A stretch of 64,000 nt of DNA, taken from positions 1 through 64,000 of the forward strand of contig JBCDIM010000004.1 in the NCBI GenBank assembly GCA_038749105.1, read 5' to 3'. Shown piece after piece: positions 35,189 through 44,113 of the stretch (positions are counted from its first letter, which is position 1; every line of letters starts with the position of its first letter). Under the pieces are notes generated by a model that worked only from the letters and a program-made list of their open reading frames with translations, did not search any database and had not been told where the DNA came from. The DNA is from JBCCOW01 sp038749105. Its GTDB lineage: Bacteria > Planctomycetota > Phycisphaerae > Phycisphaerales > Phycisphaeraceae. A program made the translations under genes and the position numbers.

Positions 35189-36700
35189 ATGCCCATCTCC
35201 CCCACACGGCCCCGCCACGCCCCCGCACCATCCGTCGCCCTCGCCACCGCCCTGCTCCTCGCCCTCGCCGGCTGCGCCCGCAGCCCCAAGGCCCCCGACC
35301 TCGCCGGGCTCTACAACGAGGCCGCCCAGTTCTACGACGCCGACCGCACCCCCGTCATCGTCATCCCCGGCATCCTCGGGTCCAAGCTCCGCGACGCCGA
35401 CGGCTCCCTCGTCTGGGGCGCCTTCACCGGCGAGTCGGTCAACCCCGGCACGCCCGACGGCGCACGACGCATCGCCCTCCCGATGAGGCCCGGCGTCCCT
35501 CTCGACCAGCTCACCGACAGCGTCCAGCCCGACGGAGCACTCGATACCGTCCGCATCTCCCTCGGCGTCGTCAACCTCAACATCACCGCCTACGCCGACA
35601 TCCTCGCCACCCTCGGCGTCGGCGGCTTCCGCGACCAGCAGCTCGGTATGTCCGCCATCGACTACGGCGACGGCCACTTCACCTGCTTCCAGTTCGACTA
35701 CGACTGGAGGCGCTCCAACGCCGAGAACGCCGCCCGCCTGCACGATTTCATCCTCGAAAAGAAAGCCTTCGTTGAGGCCGAGCTCAAGGCCCGCTTCGGA
35801 ATCGAACGCGAGATCAAGTTCGACATCGTCGCCCACTCGATGGGCGGGCTCGTCACCCGCTACTACCTCCGCCACGGCAACCAGCCGCTTGGCGATAGCG
35901 GGCCGCTCCCCGAGCTCAACTGGGCCGGTGCGAAACACGTCCGCCGGGCCATCCTCGTCGGCACCCCCAACCTCGGGTCCATCTTCGCCCTCGAAGACCT
36001 CACCCAGGGCTCCAAGCTCTCGGTCATCCTCCCCCGCTACGCCCCCGCACTGCTCGGCACGATGCCCGGCGTCTACCAGCTGTTGCCCCGGCAGGCCGAC
36101 GCCGTCCTGAACCCCATAACCGTCCGCAAGGGCTCGGAACCCGACAGCCACCTGCTCATGCACTTCGGGCTCGACCCGCTCGACCCCGAAGTCTGGGCCG
36201 AGTACCAGTGGGGCCTGCTCGATCCCGATCAGGACCGTTTCCTCGAGTACCTACTGCCCGACGCCCCCGACCGCGCCGCCCGCCTCGCCATCGCCGAGGA
36301 CCACCTCGCCAAGGCGCTCCACAACGCCCGGCGGTTCCACGAGTCCCTCGACCGCCCCGCGGAGCGCCCGGACTCCCTCGACCTCCGCCTCTTCGCCGGT
36401 GACGCTGTCCCCACCCCCACCGCCGCCCGTATCGATGCCACAGGCCGGGTTTCCCTCATCAACAAACAGCCCGGCGACGCCACCGTCGCCCGCTACTCCG
36501 CCCTCGCCGACACCCGACAGGGCGACCCGCCCGACGCCTTCCGCCCCATCGTCCGCTCGCCGATCGACTGGGCCGCCGTCCACTTCCTGTTCACCGACCA
36601 CCTCGGCCTGACCCGCGACCCCGGCTTCGCCGACAACGTCCTCTACCTCCTCCTCGACGCCCCCCCGCCCGGCCGCGCCCCCGTCGGCGAAGGCGATTGA
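35189..36700 (+). CDS. LCAT-like alpha/beta hydrolase lipoprotein
   Basis: The 503-residue protein starts with a lipoprotein signal peptide (ALATALLLALAGCARS, lipobox LAGC, with the lipidated cysteine near residue 29). The mature part is an alpha/beta hydrolase of the lecithin:cholesterol acyltransferase group: PVIVIPGILGSKL near residue 55, FDIVAHSMGGLVTRYYL containing the nucleophile serine in AHSMGG, and a later VGTPNLGS. LCAT-family enzymes hydrolyse or transfer acyl groups of lipids. It would sit at the outer or inner membrane surface. The ATG at 35189 is the start that yields a complete signal peptide; longer in-frame extensions do not. Confidence 0.8.
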   Translation: MPISPTRPRHAPAPSVALATALLLALAGCARSPKAPDLAGLYNEAAQFYDADRTPVIVIPGILGSKLRDADGSLVWGAFTGESVNPGTPDGARRIALPMRPGVPLDQLTDSVQPDGALDTVRISLGVVNLNITAYADILATLGVGGFRDQQLGMSAIDYGDGHFTCFQFDYDWRRSNAENAARLHDFILEKKAFVEAELKARFGIEREIKFDIVAHSMGGLVTRYYLRHGNQPLGDSGPLPELNWAGAKHVRRAILVGTPNLGSIFALEDLTQGSKLSVILPRYAPALLGTMPGVYQLLPRQADAVLNPITVRKGSEPDSHLLMHFGLDPLDPEVWAEYQWGLLDPDQDRFLEYLLPDAPDRAARLAIAEDHLAKALHNARRFHESLDRPAERPDSLDLRLFAGDAVPTPTAARIDATGRVSLINKQPGDATVARYSALADTRQGDPPDAFRPIVRSPIDWAAVHFLFTDHLGLTRDPGFADNVLYLLLDAPPPGRAPVGEGD

Positions 36701-36723
36701 TCACGCCGACAGCCCCTCTACTC

Positions 36724-36758
36724 TTCCAAGTTCTAAATTCCAGCTTCCAGCTTCTCGA
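36724..36758. repeat. heptamer tandem array 3
   Basis: Five 7-base units run TTCCAAG, TTCTAAA, TTCCAGC, TTCCAGC, TTCTCGA immediately before the start codon of the quinone oxidoreductase-like gene at 36760. Confidence 0.8.
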
Positions 36759-36759
36759 C

Positions 36760-37749
36760 ATGAAATCCATCGCCCTCCACGCCCCCGGCGACGCCTCCGT
36801 CCTCCAGCACTACGACGCCCCGATGCCCAAGCCCGGGCTATACGACCTGCTGGTCAAGGTCGAGGCCGCCGCGTGCAACCCCGTCGACTACAAGGTCCGC
36901 AACTCCAACTTCGCCAACCTGCCCCTCCCCCTCGTCCTGGGCTACGACGTCGCCGGCACCGTCGCCGGCATGGGCCCGGAGGTCACCGGCTTCGGAGAAG
37001 GCGACCCCGTCTACGGCTCGCCCTCCATCGGCCGCAACGGCTCCAACGCCGAGTATGTCCTCCTCGACGCCCGCACCGCCGCCCCCAAGCCGCCCACCCT
37101 CTCCTACGAAGAAGCCGCGGCGCTCCCCCTCGTGGTCCTGACCGCATGGGAGTCGCTGCACGACCGCGCCCGCATCCAGGCCGGCCAGACCGTCCTCATC
37201 CACGCCGGCGCCGGCGGCGTCGGCCACGTCGCCATCCAGCTCGCCAAGGCCCAGGGCTGCCGCGTACTCACCACCGCCGGCCGACCCGAGTCCATCGCCC
37301 TCTGCCAACAGCTCGGCGCCGACCGCGTCATCAATTACCACGAGGAAGACTTCGTCGAGATCGCCCAGCAAGAGTCGACCGACGGCCACGGCCTGCCCGT
37401 GGTCTACGACACCGTCGGCGGCGAGACCTTCACCAAGTCCCTCCAGGCGGTCGGGCTTCAGGGCCAACTCGTCACCATCGTCAACGTCCCCCAGGACGCC
37501 CCCGTCGATTCACTCAAATACAAGTCTGCCACCCTCCACCTCGAGTTCATGGGCATCGCCAACATGCACGGGCTCAACCCCGAGCACCACGGCCAGATCC
37601 TCCGCGACGCCGCCTGCCTCGTCGCCGACGGACGGCTCAAGCAGGTCGTCTCCCACAGCTTCCCCATGGCCGACCTCGCCGCCGCCCACGCCCAGCAGGA
37701 GTCCGGCCGGACGCTGGGCAAGATCGCCCTCACGCCCGAATTCGACTGA
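36760..37749 (+). CDS. zinc-independent quinone oxidoreductase-like MDR protein
   Basis: The 329-residue medium-chain dehydrogenase/reductase has VKVEAAACNPVDYKVRNSNF, the domain linker PLVLGYDVAGTVAGMGPEV, and the NADPH-binding AGAGGVGHVAIQLAKAQG (about residues 147-164). No structural zinc cysteines are apparent, so it fits the NADPH:quinone oxidoreductase (QOR) subgroup. Heptamer array 3 occupies the space just before the ATG, so no ordinary Shine-Dalgarno sequence is seen. A palindromic repeat follows the stop. Confidence 0.85.
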   Translation: MKSIALHAPGDASVLQHYDAPMPKPGLYDLLVKVEAAACNPVDYKVRNSNFANLPLPLVLGYDVAGTVAGMGPEVTGFGEGDPVYGSPSIGRNGSNAEYVLLDARTAAPKPPTLSYEEAAALPLVVLTAWESLHDRARIQAGQTVLIHAGAGGVGHVAIQLAKAQGCRVLTTAGRPESIALCQQLGADRVINYHEEDFVEIAQQESTDGHGLPVVYDTVGGETFTKSLQAVGLQGQLVTIVNVPQDAPVDSLKYKSATLHLEFMGIANMHGLNPEHHGQILRDAACLVADGRLKQVVSHSFPMADLAAAHAQQESGRTLGKIALTPEFD

Positions 37750-37760
37750 CCGCCTCGAAG

Positions 37761-37781
37761 CTCACGGACGCCTTCCGTGGG
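37761..37781. repeat. short palindromic repeat, family D copy 1
   Basis: A 21-base hairpin with arms CTCACGGA and TCCGTGGG lies just after the quinone oxidoreductase-like gene. It matches, with a few changes, copies at 39178-39198 and 44114-44134. Confidence 0.7.
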
Positions 37782-37958
37782 TCGCGCCGCCGACCACTCC
37801 TACCCACGTCCGAAAAAACCAACGTTTATGCCCCGTCAACGCCGACGCGGGTTTGTTCTTGATGCGCCCGCTGTCTGGCCGATGTCTTCCCGGCCGCGGG
37901 GCGCATCGCCGCGGCATTCATTGACCCTGTTGGACCCACAAACGCGAAGGCTTTGACC

Positions 37959-38525
37959 ATGCCCGAACCCACCCGAAACAAGACCATCCTCGGCCCGGAC
38001 TGCAAAATCTCCGGCGAGCTGAACCTCGATAACGACGCCGTCATCATGGGGGCCTTCCAGGGCACGCTCCGTGTCTCGGGCACGCTCGAGCTCACCGACT
38101 CCGCCCGTGTCGAGGGCACGCTGATCGTCGGCACCCTCCGCCTCGCCGGCCACGCCAAGGCCGACGTCATCGCCGAAGAGGGCGCCGACCTGCTCCCCGG
38201 AGCCCAGCTCGAAGGCCAGCTCTACACCGGCCGGCTCAACGTCGTCGAGGGTGCCACCTTCCAGGGCGACGTCTGCATCGGGCCCAAGGCCATCGCCGCC
38301 GCCACCGAAGCCTTTGCCGACGCCATCGACGCGGTCACCCCCAGCACCGACGACATGCCCGAGGCCACCGAGACCGACGCCGTGGTCGAGACCTACGCCG
38401 ATATGAACGCCGCCGAGGACATGCCCGCCGTCCAGACCAACCCCAACTCGGTCAACGCTGTGCTCCAGCGTCGCCGCCAGAAGGTCCTCGCCGCCCGCCA
38501 GGCCATCTCCAACGGCTCCGCCTAA
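37959..38525 (+). CDS. bactofilin family cytoskeletal protein
   Basis: The 188-residue protein has a bactofilin core (about residues 8-105) formed by short repeats of a beta-helix: KTILGPDCKISGELNL, VIMGAFQGTLRVSGTL, RVEGTLIVGTLRLAG and QLEGQLYTGRLNV. Bactofilins self-assemble into filaments that position wall or division machinery. A variable, acidic C-terminal tail of about 80 residues follows. GAAGG at 37946-37950 is spaced eight bases from the ATG at 37959, so I prefer it to a TTG upstream. The terminator at 38578-38605 separates it from the second bactofilin-like gene. Confidence 0.9.
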   Translation: MPEPTRNKTILGPDCKISGELNLDNDAVIMGAFQGTLRVSGTLELTDSARVEGTLIVGTLRLAGHAKADVIAEEGADLLPGAQLEGQLYTGRLNVVEGATFQGDVCIGPKAIAAATEAFADAIDAVTPSTDDMPEATETDAVVETYADMNAAEDMPAVQTNPNSVNAVLQRRRQKVLAARQAISNGSA

Positions 38526-38577
38526 GCGGTCACCCCACCCAACCGACCCCCACGGGCCCCACCCAATCGCCCCCCAA

Positions 38578-38605
38578 AACCCGGTCCCCGTGACCGGGTT
38601 TTTTT
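38578..38605 (+). terminator. Rho-independent terminator after the bactofilin gene
   Basis: A perfect nine-base-pair stem, AACCCGGTC and GACCGGGTT, closes on a five-base loop and is followed by TTTTT. Confidence 0.92.
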
Positions 38606-38621
38606 AACGAGCAGCCGCTAC

Positions 38622-39152
38622 ATGCCGCTGAAACCCGCACTCTCCGCCTTCCGACCCCGCGGCCCCCGCCCGCGCCAGCTCCGCCACGTCGCCTGCCCCA
38701 ACTGCTCACACCAGTTCACCATCTCCCGCAAGGCCCTCACCGCCCGCTGCCCCAACTGCACCCACCCCCTGGCCTTCGAGGACGTCTCCCTCGCCGGCCA
38801 CCACCAGGGCGAGCTCTCCACCATGGGCCATGTCGAGCTCCCCGCCGAGTCCCAGTTCACCGGCAAGCTTGTCTGCGGGTCCCTCCATCTCGCCGGCCAA
38901 TTCAAGGGCTCCCTCACCGCCTTCGGTCCCGTCCGCCTCACCGCCACCACCCCACCTAACCCACCCACACCCCTGAATATCCCCCAGATCACCGGCTCGG
39001 TCACCGCCAAAGCCCTGCACGCCCCCCGCGGCTCGACCCTCACCGCCACCGTCCACGTCTGCCCCAAGCCCGACCCCACCCAGGTCGCCGCCGCCCTCTC
39101 CGCGACCCACCGGCTCCGGCATACCGCCCCCACCTACACCCCGGCCGCCTGA
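38622..39152 (+). CDS. bactofilin-like protein with N-terminal zinc ribbon
   Basis: The 176-residue protein starts with a basic segment and a zinc ribbon of two cysteine pairs (ACPNCSHQF and ARCPNCTHPL, about residues 24-47), followed by a short bactofilin-type repeat region (about 60-105: LSTMGHVELPAES, FTGKLVCGSLHLAG, QFKGSLTAFGPVRL). The combination suggests a bactofilin subunit tethered to a metal-dependent or nucleic-acid-binding module (inference). It is separated from the canonical bactofilin gene by a terminator and 97 bases. Confidence 0.7.
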   Translation: MPLKPALSAFRPRGPRPRQLRHVACPNCSHQFTISRKALTARCPNCTHPLAFEDVSLAGHHQGELSTMGHVELPAESQFTGKLVCGSLHLAGQFKGSLTAFGPVRLTATTPPNPPTPLNIPQITGSVTAKALHAPRGSTLTATVHVCPKPDPTQVAAALSATHRLRHTAPTYTPAA

Positions 39153-39177
39153 CCCCATCCCCACCACCGCAGAGAAG

Positions 39178-39198
39178 CCCACAGATTCCGTCCGTGGG
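39178..39198. repeat. short palindromic repeat, family D copy 2
   Basis: The 21-base element begins CCCACAGATTCC and ends GTCCGTGGG; it precedes the tRNA-Pro gene and may overlap its promoter region. Confidence 0.75.
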
Positions 39199-39214
39199 CC
39201 CGCCGCCGGCTTGT

Positions 39215-39220
39215 TACAAT
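39215..39220 (+). promoter_or_regulatory. probable -10 box of tRNA-Pro
   Basis: The hexamer TACAAT lies 18 bases before the mature tRNA 5' end. I see no good -35 match; the palindromic repeat at 39178-39198 occupies that area. Confidence 0.4.
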
Positions 39221-39237
39221 CCCGCGTTCGCACCACT

Positions 39238-39311
39238 CGGGGTGTAGCTCAGCTTGGTAGAGCGCTGTGTTCGGGACGCAGAGGCCGCTGGTTCGAATCC
39301 AGTCACCCCGA
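39238..39311 (+). tRNA. tRNA-Pro (anticodon CGG)
   Basis: The 74-base cloverleaf has acceptor CGGGGTG/CACCCCG (perfect), D stem GCTC/GAGC, anticodon stem CTGTG/CGCAG with loop TTCGGGA, and T arm GCTGG-TTCGAAT-CCAGT, discriminator A. Anticodon CGG reads CCG. CCA is not encoded. Confidence 0.96.
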
Positions 39312-39378
39312 TTCTCCCTGAAGTCCCATCACCCTTTGACCGCCCTGCACACCCCGCCGGGCGCTACGATCGCGGTGC

Positions 39379-39969
39379 ATGAACCGCCGACGCACCTGGC
39401 TCATCACCGCTTGCTCCATCGCCGCCGGCTGGGCCCTCGTCGGGCTTGCCGTCTTTGCCATCAACCGCGCCGAGCCCACGCCCGCCGACGTCACGCGTTT
39501 CGTCGTTGATACCGACTGGGACGCGCTGTCGCCCGACCAGCGGCGCGACGCCCTCGACGAGCTCGCCGACCGCGTCAACCGCCTGCCGCCCAACGCGCGG
39601 TTCGACCCGACGCTCGGCCAAGCCCTGCGGAACCGCTTCGCGCTGCTCACCCCCCAAGAGCAGCAACGCTACCTCGACCAGACCCTGCCCCAGGGGTTCG
39701 AAGAGATGATGCAGGCCATCAACGCCATGCCACGCGACGAACGCCAACGCCTCGTCGAGCGTGCCCTGCGTGACATGGACGACGAGCTGGCCCGGAATGC
39801 CGATGAGGCCCCCGACGACGCGATCGTCCAGCAGTTCGTCAACGAAGGGATGCGCAGCTACCTCCGCGACGCTTCCGCCGAGACGAAGCTCGACCTCCAG
39901 CCCCTGATCCAGCAGCTCCAGGCCGAACTCCAACGCCCCCGCAACGCCCCGTTCAACCCGCCCCGCTGA
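39379..39969 (+). CDS. single-pass membrane protein of unknown function
   Basis: The 196-residue protein has one N-terminal membrane helix (ITACSIAAGWALVGLAVFA, about residues 9-27) and a soluble helical domain with a repetitive pattern of arginine, aspartate and glutamine. No family is recognised. It is followed within 15 bases by a prepilin gene and then an ABC transporter, with which it may form an operon. Confidence 0.6.
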   Translation: MNRRRTWLITACSIAAGWALVGLAVFAINRAEPTPADVTRFVVDTDWDALSPDQRRDALDELADRVNRLPPNARFDPTLGQALRNRFALLTPQEQQRYLDQTLPQGFEEMMQAINAMPRDERQRLVERALRDMDDELARNADEAPDDAIVQQFVNEGMRSYLRDASAETKLDLQPLIQQLQAELQRPRNAPFNPPR

Positions 39970-39983
39970 CCCAAGCCCCGATC

Positions 39984-40583
39984 GTGATACCCCACGCCAC
40001 AACCTCTCGGCCACGCCGGGCCTTCTCGCTCATCGAGCTGCTCGTGGTCCTGCTCATCCTCAGCGCGCTGATCGCCATCGCGATCCCCGTCTACCAGTCC
40101 ACCCGCGACGCCGCCCGCTCCGCCGCCTGCCTGTCGAACCTCCGCCAGCTCGGCATCGCCCTCAACGCCTACCTCAACACCACCGACGGACGGCTGCCCA
40201 CCCTCAACAACCGCGTCGCCCTGACCGACCCTGGCCCCGCGCTCGACACCCTCTTCGCCCCGCCCGGCTTCCCCGAAATCACCCCCGACCTCCACCGCTG
40301 CCCCGCCGACCTCGACACGCTCTACGCCGCCTCCGGCACTAGCTACTTCTGGAACTTCACCCTCGACGGGCAGTCCATAGACACCCTGTTCTCGATCGTC
40401 GGCGGGGAAGCCACGTCGGCCGTCCCCGTGCTGTCCGACAAGGAAGGCTTCCACCCCAACCTCGATGACCGCATCAACATCCTCTACGCCGACGGCCACG
40501 CGTCGAACAACCTCAACTTCCTCGAAGACCTCCCCCCCGGAAGTTCCCCCGGAAGTCCACCCGCCGTTCCGACAACAGACTGA
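39984..40583 (+). CDS. prepilin-type protein with N-terminal methylation motif
   Basis: The 199-residue protein has the type IV prepilin signature RAFSLIELLVVLLILSALIA (about residues 12-31), with the cleavage point after the arginine/alanine preceding phenylalanine and the conserved glutamate at +5. A later H/G-containing YADGHASNN resembles the C-terminal segment of planctomycete pseudopilins. It starts with GTG. The stop overlaps the next gene by one base (TGATG). It is the only prepilin in the window and could be a substrate of the PilM-PilN platform at 21-27 kb, though the two are 13 kb apart. Confidence 0.85.
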   Translation: MIPHATTSRPRRAFSLIELLVVLLILSALIAIAIPVYQSTRDAARSAACLSNLRQLGIALNAYLNTTDGRLPTLNNRVALTDPGPALDTLFAPPGFPEITPDLHRCPADLDTLYAASGTSYFWNFTLDGQSIDTLFSIVGGEATSAVPVLSDKEGFHPNLDDRINILYADGHASNNLNFLEDLPPGSSPGSPPAVPTTD

Positions 40584-41512
40584 TGCCGCCCGCGATCCAG
40601 CTCCAACACGTCGCCAAGGCCTTCGGCAAACGCCCCGCGGTCCACGACCTCTCGCTAACCGTCCCGGAGGGCTCGATCTTCGGGCTGCTCGGGCACAACG
40701 GGGCCGGCAAGTCCACCACCCTCGGCATGCTCCTCGGCCAGGTCTTCCCCGACACCGGCACCGTCACGCTCCACGGCCACGACGTCTTCACCCACCGCGG
40801 CGAGGCCCTCGCCCACGTCGGCGCGATCTTCGAGTCGCCCTGCTTCTACGCCTACCTGACCGGCTACCAGAACCTCAAAGCCCTGATCGCCTACTCCGAC
40901 CCGACCCCCAAACCACGCCTCGACGAAGTGATCGAGATGGCCGGGCTCACCGACCGCATCCACCACAAGGTCGCCACTTACTCCCACGGCATGCGCCAAC
41001 GCCTCGCCCTCGCCCAGGCCCTGCTGCCCAACCCCAAAACCCTGATCCTCGACGAGCCGACCGACGGCCTCGACCCCCAGGGCATCGCCGAGCTCCGCCA
41101 GACCCTGCTTCACCTCAACCGCGACCTCGGGCTCACGCTGCTGTTCTCGTCCCACCTGCTCTCCGAGGTCGAGCACCTCGCCTCCGACCTGGCGGTGCTT
41201 CATGAAGGCCACCTCGTCTTCCAAGGACCCTGGGACCCCTCAAAACACCAGGCGAAACAGGTCCGCCTCCAGGTCGATCAGCCCGCACAAGCCGCGGCGC
41301 AACTGCTCAACGCCCAACTCATCGAGCCGATCACCCCGACCGATCAATCCGACCCGATGACCGTCACGCTGACCGGCAACGCGACCCCCGCGGACCTCAA
41401 CGCACTGCTCCACCAGCACGGCCACGCCGTCCACGAGCTCACGCCGATCCAGCCCACCCTCGAGTCGTTCTACCTCTCCACCATCACCCCACCCGAACCC
41501 GCCGACGCGTAG
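40583..41512 (+). CDS. ABC transporter ATP-binding protein
   Basis: The 309-residue protein has a complete nucleotide-binding domain: Walker A GHNGAGKST (about residues 37-45), signature SHGMRQRLALA near 134, Walker B LILDEPTDGLDP near 153, and the switch histidine in FSSHLLSE. The C-terminal 80 residues form an accessory domain like those of ABC-2 exporters. It overlaps the prepilin stop by one base and is four bases upstream of its permease. Confidence 0.92.
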   Translation: MPPAIQLQHVAKAFGKRPAVHDLSLTVPEGSIFGLLGHNGAGKSTTLGMLLGQVFPDTGTVTLHGHDVFTHRGEALAHVGAIFESPCFYAYLTGYQNLKALIAYSDPTPKPRLDEVIEMAGLTDRIHHKVATYSHGMRQRLALAQALLPNPKTLILDEPTDGLDPQGIAELRQTLLHLNRDLGLTLLFSSHLLSEVEHLASDLAVLHEGHLVFQGPWDPSKHQAKQVRLQVDQPAQAAAQLLNAQLIEPITPTDQSDPMTVTLTGNATPADLNALLHQHGHAVHELTPIQPTLESFYLSTITPPEPADA

Positions 41513-41516
41513 CCCC

Positions 41517-42359
41517 ATGCTCCTCGCCCAACTCCAGCACGAGCTCTACAAGCTGTTCGCCCGCCGGCGGACCTACATCGGTTTCGGCGCGTTCCTGGTA
41601 CTGCAGGGCCTGATCCTCGCGCTGCTCCAACACCCCAAGGCCAAGGGCCAGATCGATGCGCTGCTCACACAGAACGGCCTCGACTTCTCGCTGCACTACC
41701 AGGGCCTGACCCTCGCCATCGTCATCATCGCGTTCTCGTTCACGTTCCTCGGTGGGCTCTACGTCGCCCTCGTCGCCGGGGACATCGTCGCCAAGGAGGT
41801 CGAAGAGGGGACGATGCGGATGGTCCTCGCCCGGCCCGTCTCCCGCACCCGGCTGCTCCTGATCAAGCTCGCCGCCTGCGCGATCTACACCCTCGCCCTC
41901 GTGGCGTTCCTCGGCACCACCGCGCTGCTCCTGGCCTCGGCCTACCGCGGCGGGCTCGGGCACCTGTTCATCTTCCTCCCTGACGAAGACCTCTTCGCCT
42001 TCTACGCCACCGGCCCTGGGCTGCTCCGCTACGCCGGCTCGGTCCTCGCCCTCGCGTTCGGCACCCTCACCATCACCTGCATGGCCTTCATGTTTTCCTG
42101 CTTCAAGATGAAGCCCGCCGCCGCCACCATCCTCACCCTCTCGGTCTTCTTCATCGACGCGATCCTCACCAACCTGCCCTACTTCCGGGACCTGCGTCAC
42201 GTCTTCATGAGCTATCACATCGGCGGCTGGGTCCGGCTCTATCACCCGCATCCCCCCTGGCCTTCACTCGCCCGCAGCTTCCTGGTCCTGCTCACGCTGC
42301 AAGCGAGCTTTGTGCTCGTGGGGGTCACCCACTTCCGCCTCCGCGACCTCAAGGGCTAG
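41517..42359 (+). CDS. ABC-2 type transporter permease
   Basis: The 280-residue protein has about six transmembrane segments and resembles ABC-2 permeases, including VAGDIVAKEVEEGTMRMVLARPVSRTRLL, a hallmark of the family near residue 85. It is the membrane partner of the ATPase encoded four bases upstream. Substrate unknown. Its last 11 bases overlap the convergent DinB-like gene. Confidence 0.85.
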   Translation: MLLAQLQHELYKLFARRRTYIGFGAFLVLQGLILALLQHPKAKGQIDALLTQNGLDFSLHYQGLTLAIVIIAFSFTFLGGLYVALVAGDIVAKEVEEGTMRMVLARPVSRTRLLLIKLAACAIYTLALVAFLGTTALLLASAYRGGLGHLFIFLPDEDLFAFYATGPGLLRYAGSVLALAFGTLTITCMAFMFSCFKMKPAAATILTLSVFFIDAILTNLPYFRDLRHVFMSYHIGGWVRLYHPHPPWPSLARSFLVLLTLQASFVLVGVTHFRLRDLKG

Positions 42360-42858
42360 GCGGAACCTGGAGTGCCGTGTGCGGCAGGCCCGCGGCGCGA
42401 CGCCACGCACTGAGTTGGCCGGTGTGGTAGGCGAGGTGGCTGGTCGCCAGGAAGGTAACGGCCGTCGCCACGCTCGGGAACTGCTTGCCCCAGGTCGGGT
42501 GATCCACCGCAGCCGACCACGCGGCCGGCGGCGCGTCGGCGATGTCGGCGGCAACGGCTTCAACGCCGGCGGTGAAGCCGGCGAGGGCCTGGTCTTTGGC
42601 GGGGTAGACGGAGCGGTCGGCGACGGGCGGGTTGTCCTTGCCACACGGCCCTGCCCAGGGGTTGTCGAAGGGCTCACCCGTAAGCAGAGCAACGATCACG
42701 CCGTTGTAGGCCGAGACGTGACCAATCAGCCAGGCGGGGTGGTTGATCGCGGGGACGGGCTGGTCGGCAAAGCGGGCGTCGTCGATGTCGGCGGCAAGGC
42801 GGGCGAACGTGTCGGCGTTCCAGCGGTAGGCGAAGAGCAGGTCGTCGGGGGTGAGCAT
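42349..42858 (-). CDS. DinB-like four-helix-bundle protein
   Basis: The 169-residue protein has the DinB/YfiT-type metal site: a first histidine in NHPAWLIGHV and the HLAYHTGQLSAWR motif (HxxxH) in the last quarter. Some DinB superfamily members transfer thiols from mycothiol or bacillithiol; others have no known activity. It is upstream of nothing on its strand; mnmA ends 22 bases before its start on the same strand. Confidence 0.75.
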   Translation of the reverse strand: MLTPDDLLFAYRWNADTFARLAADIDDARFADQPVPAINHPAWLIGHVSAYNGVIVALLTGEPFDNPWAGPCGKDNPPVADRSVYPAKDQALAGFTAGVEAVAADIADAPPAAWSAAVDHPTWGKQFPSVATAVTFLATSHLAYHTGQLSAWRRAAGLPHTALQVPPSP

Positions 42859-42880
42859 GGCGGGGTGTCGGGGTTATGGA

Positions 42881-44062
42881 TCAGGGATCGACCGCGTCGA
42901 TCCAGGCACCGGCGAGGACGGTGTCGGCAAGCGGGGTATGGGGCGGGCCGTAGGCGACCATGGCCTGGCCGGGGGTGACGGCTTCGAGCGGCGGGTCGTA
43001 GCGGGCTTCGAGTTGGTCGGTGTCACCGTCGGGCGGGATGCGGATCTGGGCGGGGTGGAGGTCGCCGTTGTAGCGGACCTTGAGCTGGCAATCGATCCAG
43101 TCACCCGGCGGGTGGGTGGGGGGTGGGGTGGTGAGCCAGTTGGCTTCGTTGCCGGTGCAGGATGTGGAGAGCAGGTCGTCTTTGGAGCCGACGGTGACGG
43201 TGTTGGTTTGGGGGTCGCGGTTGACGACGTAGAGGGGGTAGCCGAGGGCGACACCGAGGCGTCGGCGTTGGCCGATGGTGTAGTGCTGGTGGCCGGGGTG
43301 TTCGGCGAGGGTGTTGCCGGCAGTATCGACGAGTTTGCCCGAGGAAAACCCGCCGTCGGTGCGCTTCTCGACAAGGGCGGCGTAGTCCTGATCGGGGACG
43401 AAGCAGATCTCTTGGGAGTCGGGCTTATTGAAGGTCGGTAGGCCGGCCGACTCGGCGATCTGGCGGGTGACGGTCTTCTCGTAGCCGCCGATGGGCAGGA
43501 GCATGTGGGCGAGCTGATCGCGGGGGATGCCGAAGAGGACGTAGGACTGGTCCTTGGCGTGGTCGATGCCGCGGAGCAGTTTCGGTTGGTGGGGGTTGGA
43601 GAGATCGGTGCGGGCGTAGTGGCCTGAGGCGACGAAGTGGGCGTCGATGGATTTTGCGTAGTCGTGGAGCTTGCCGAACTTGAGCCAGTCGTTGCAGCGG
43701 ACGCAGGGATTGGGCGTGCGGCCGGCGTTGTACTCGGCGGTGAAGTAGTCCATGATCCGGCCGAAGTCTTTTTGGAAGTTCAGCACATAGAACGGGATGC
43801 CCAGGGTGGCGGCGACGAGTCGGGCGTCGTCGGCGTCGTTGACCGAGCAGCACCCCTGCTTGTGTCGGCGGGGCGAGTCGTCGTCGAGCGAGCAGGCCTC
43901 GTCGGGCACGGGGTCGGCGATGGCGCCGTTGCGCATGAAGACTCCGACGACGTCGTAGCCGTCGTTCTTGAGCAGCGCAGCGGCGGCGGAGGAATCGACG
44001 CCGCCGGACATGGCGAGGACGACCTTCTTGCCGGTGCCGGGTTTGCGGAGCGGGGCGGGCAT
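42881..44062 (-). CDS. mnmA: tRNA-specific 2-thiouridylase
   Basis: MnmA activates U34 with ATP and inserts sulfur to make 2-thiouridine in Lys, Glu and Gln tRNAs. The 393-residue protein has the PP-loop AMSGGVDSSAAAALL (about residues 17-31), the catalytic cysteine in NPCVRCN (near 117-123), ASGHYAR, and KPDSQEICFVPD with the second cysteine, followed by GQHYTIGQRRRLG-like GHQHYTIGQRRRLGV. Domains and length fit the family; an insertion near residues 50-70 contains a CCSVNDADDA motif seen in some members. Confidence 0.95.
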   Translation of the reverse strand: MPAPLRKPGTGKKVVLAMSGGVDSSAAAALLKNDGYDVVGVFMRNGAIADPVPDEACSLDDDSPRRHKQGCCSVNDADDARLVAATLGIPFYVLNFQKDFGRIMDYFTAEYNAGRTPNPCVRCNDWLKFGKLHDYAKSIDAHFVASGHYARTDLSNPHQPKLLRGIDHAKDQSYVLFGIPRDQLAHMLLPIGGYEKTVTRQIAESAGLPTFNKPDSQEICFVPDQDYAALVEKRTDGGFSSGKLVDTAGNTLAEHPGHQHYTIGQRRRLGVALGYPLYVVNRDPQTNTVTVGSKDDLLSTSCTGNEANWLTTPPPTHPPGDWIDCQLKVRYNGDLHPAQIRIPPDGDTDQLEARYDPPLEAVTPGQAMVAYGPPHTPLADTVLAGAWIDAVDP

Positions 44063-44113
44063 GAGCGGTGATTGTAAGGGGTGTGGGCGGGATTCCAGCG
44101 GTGGGCAGGCCGG

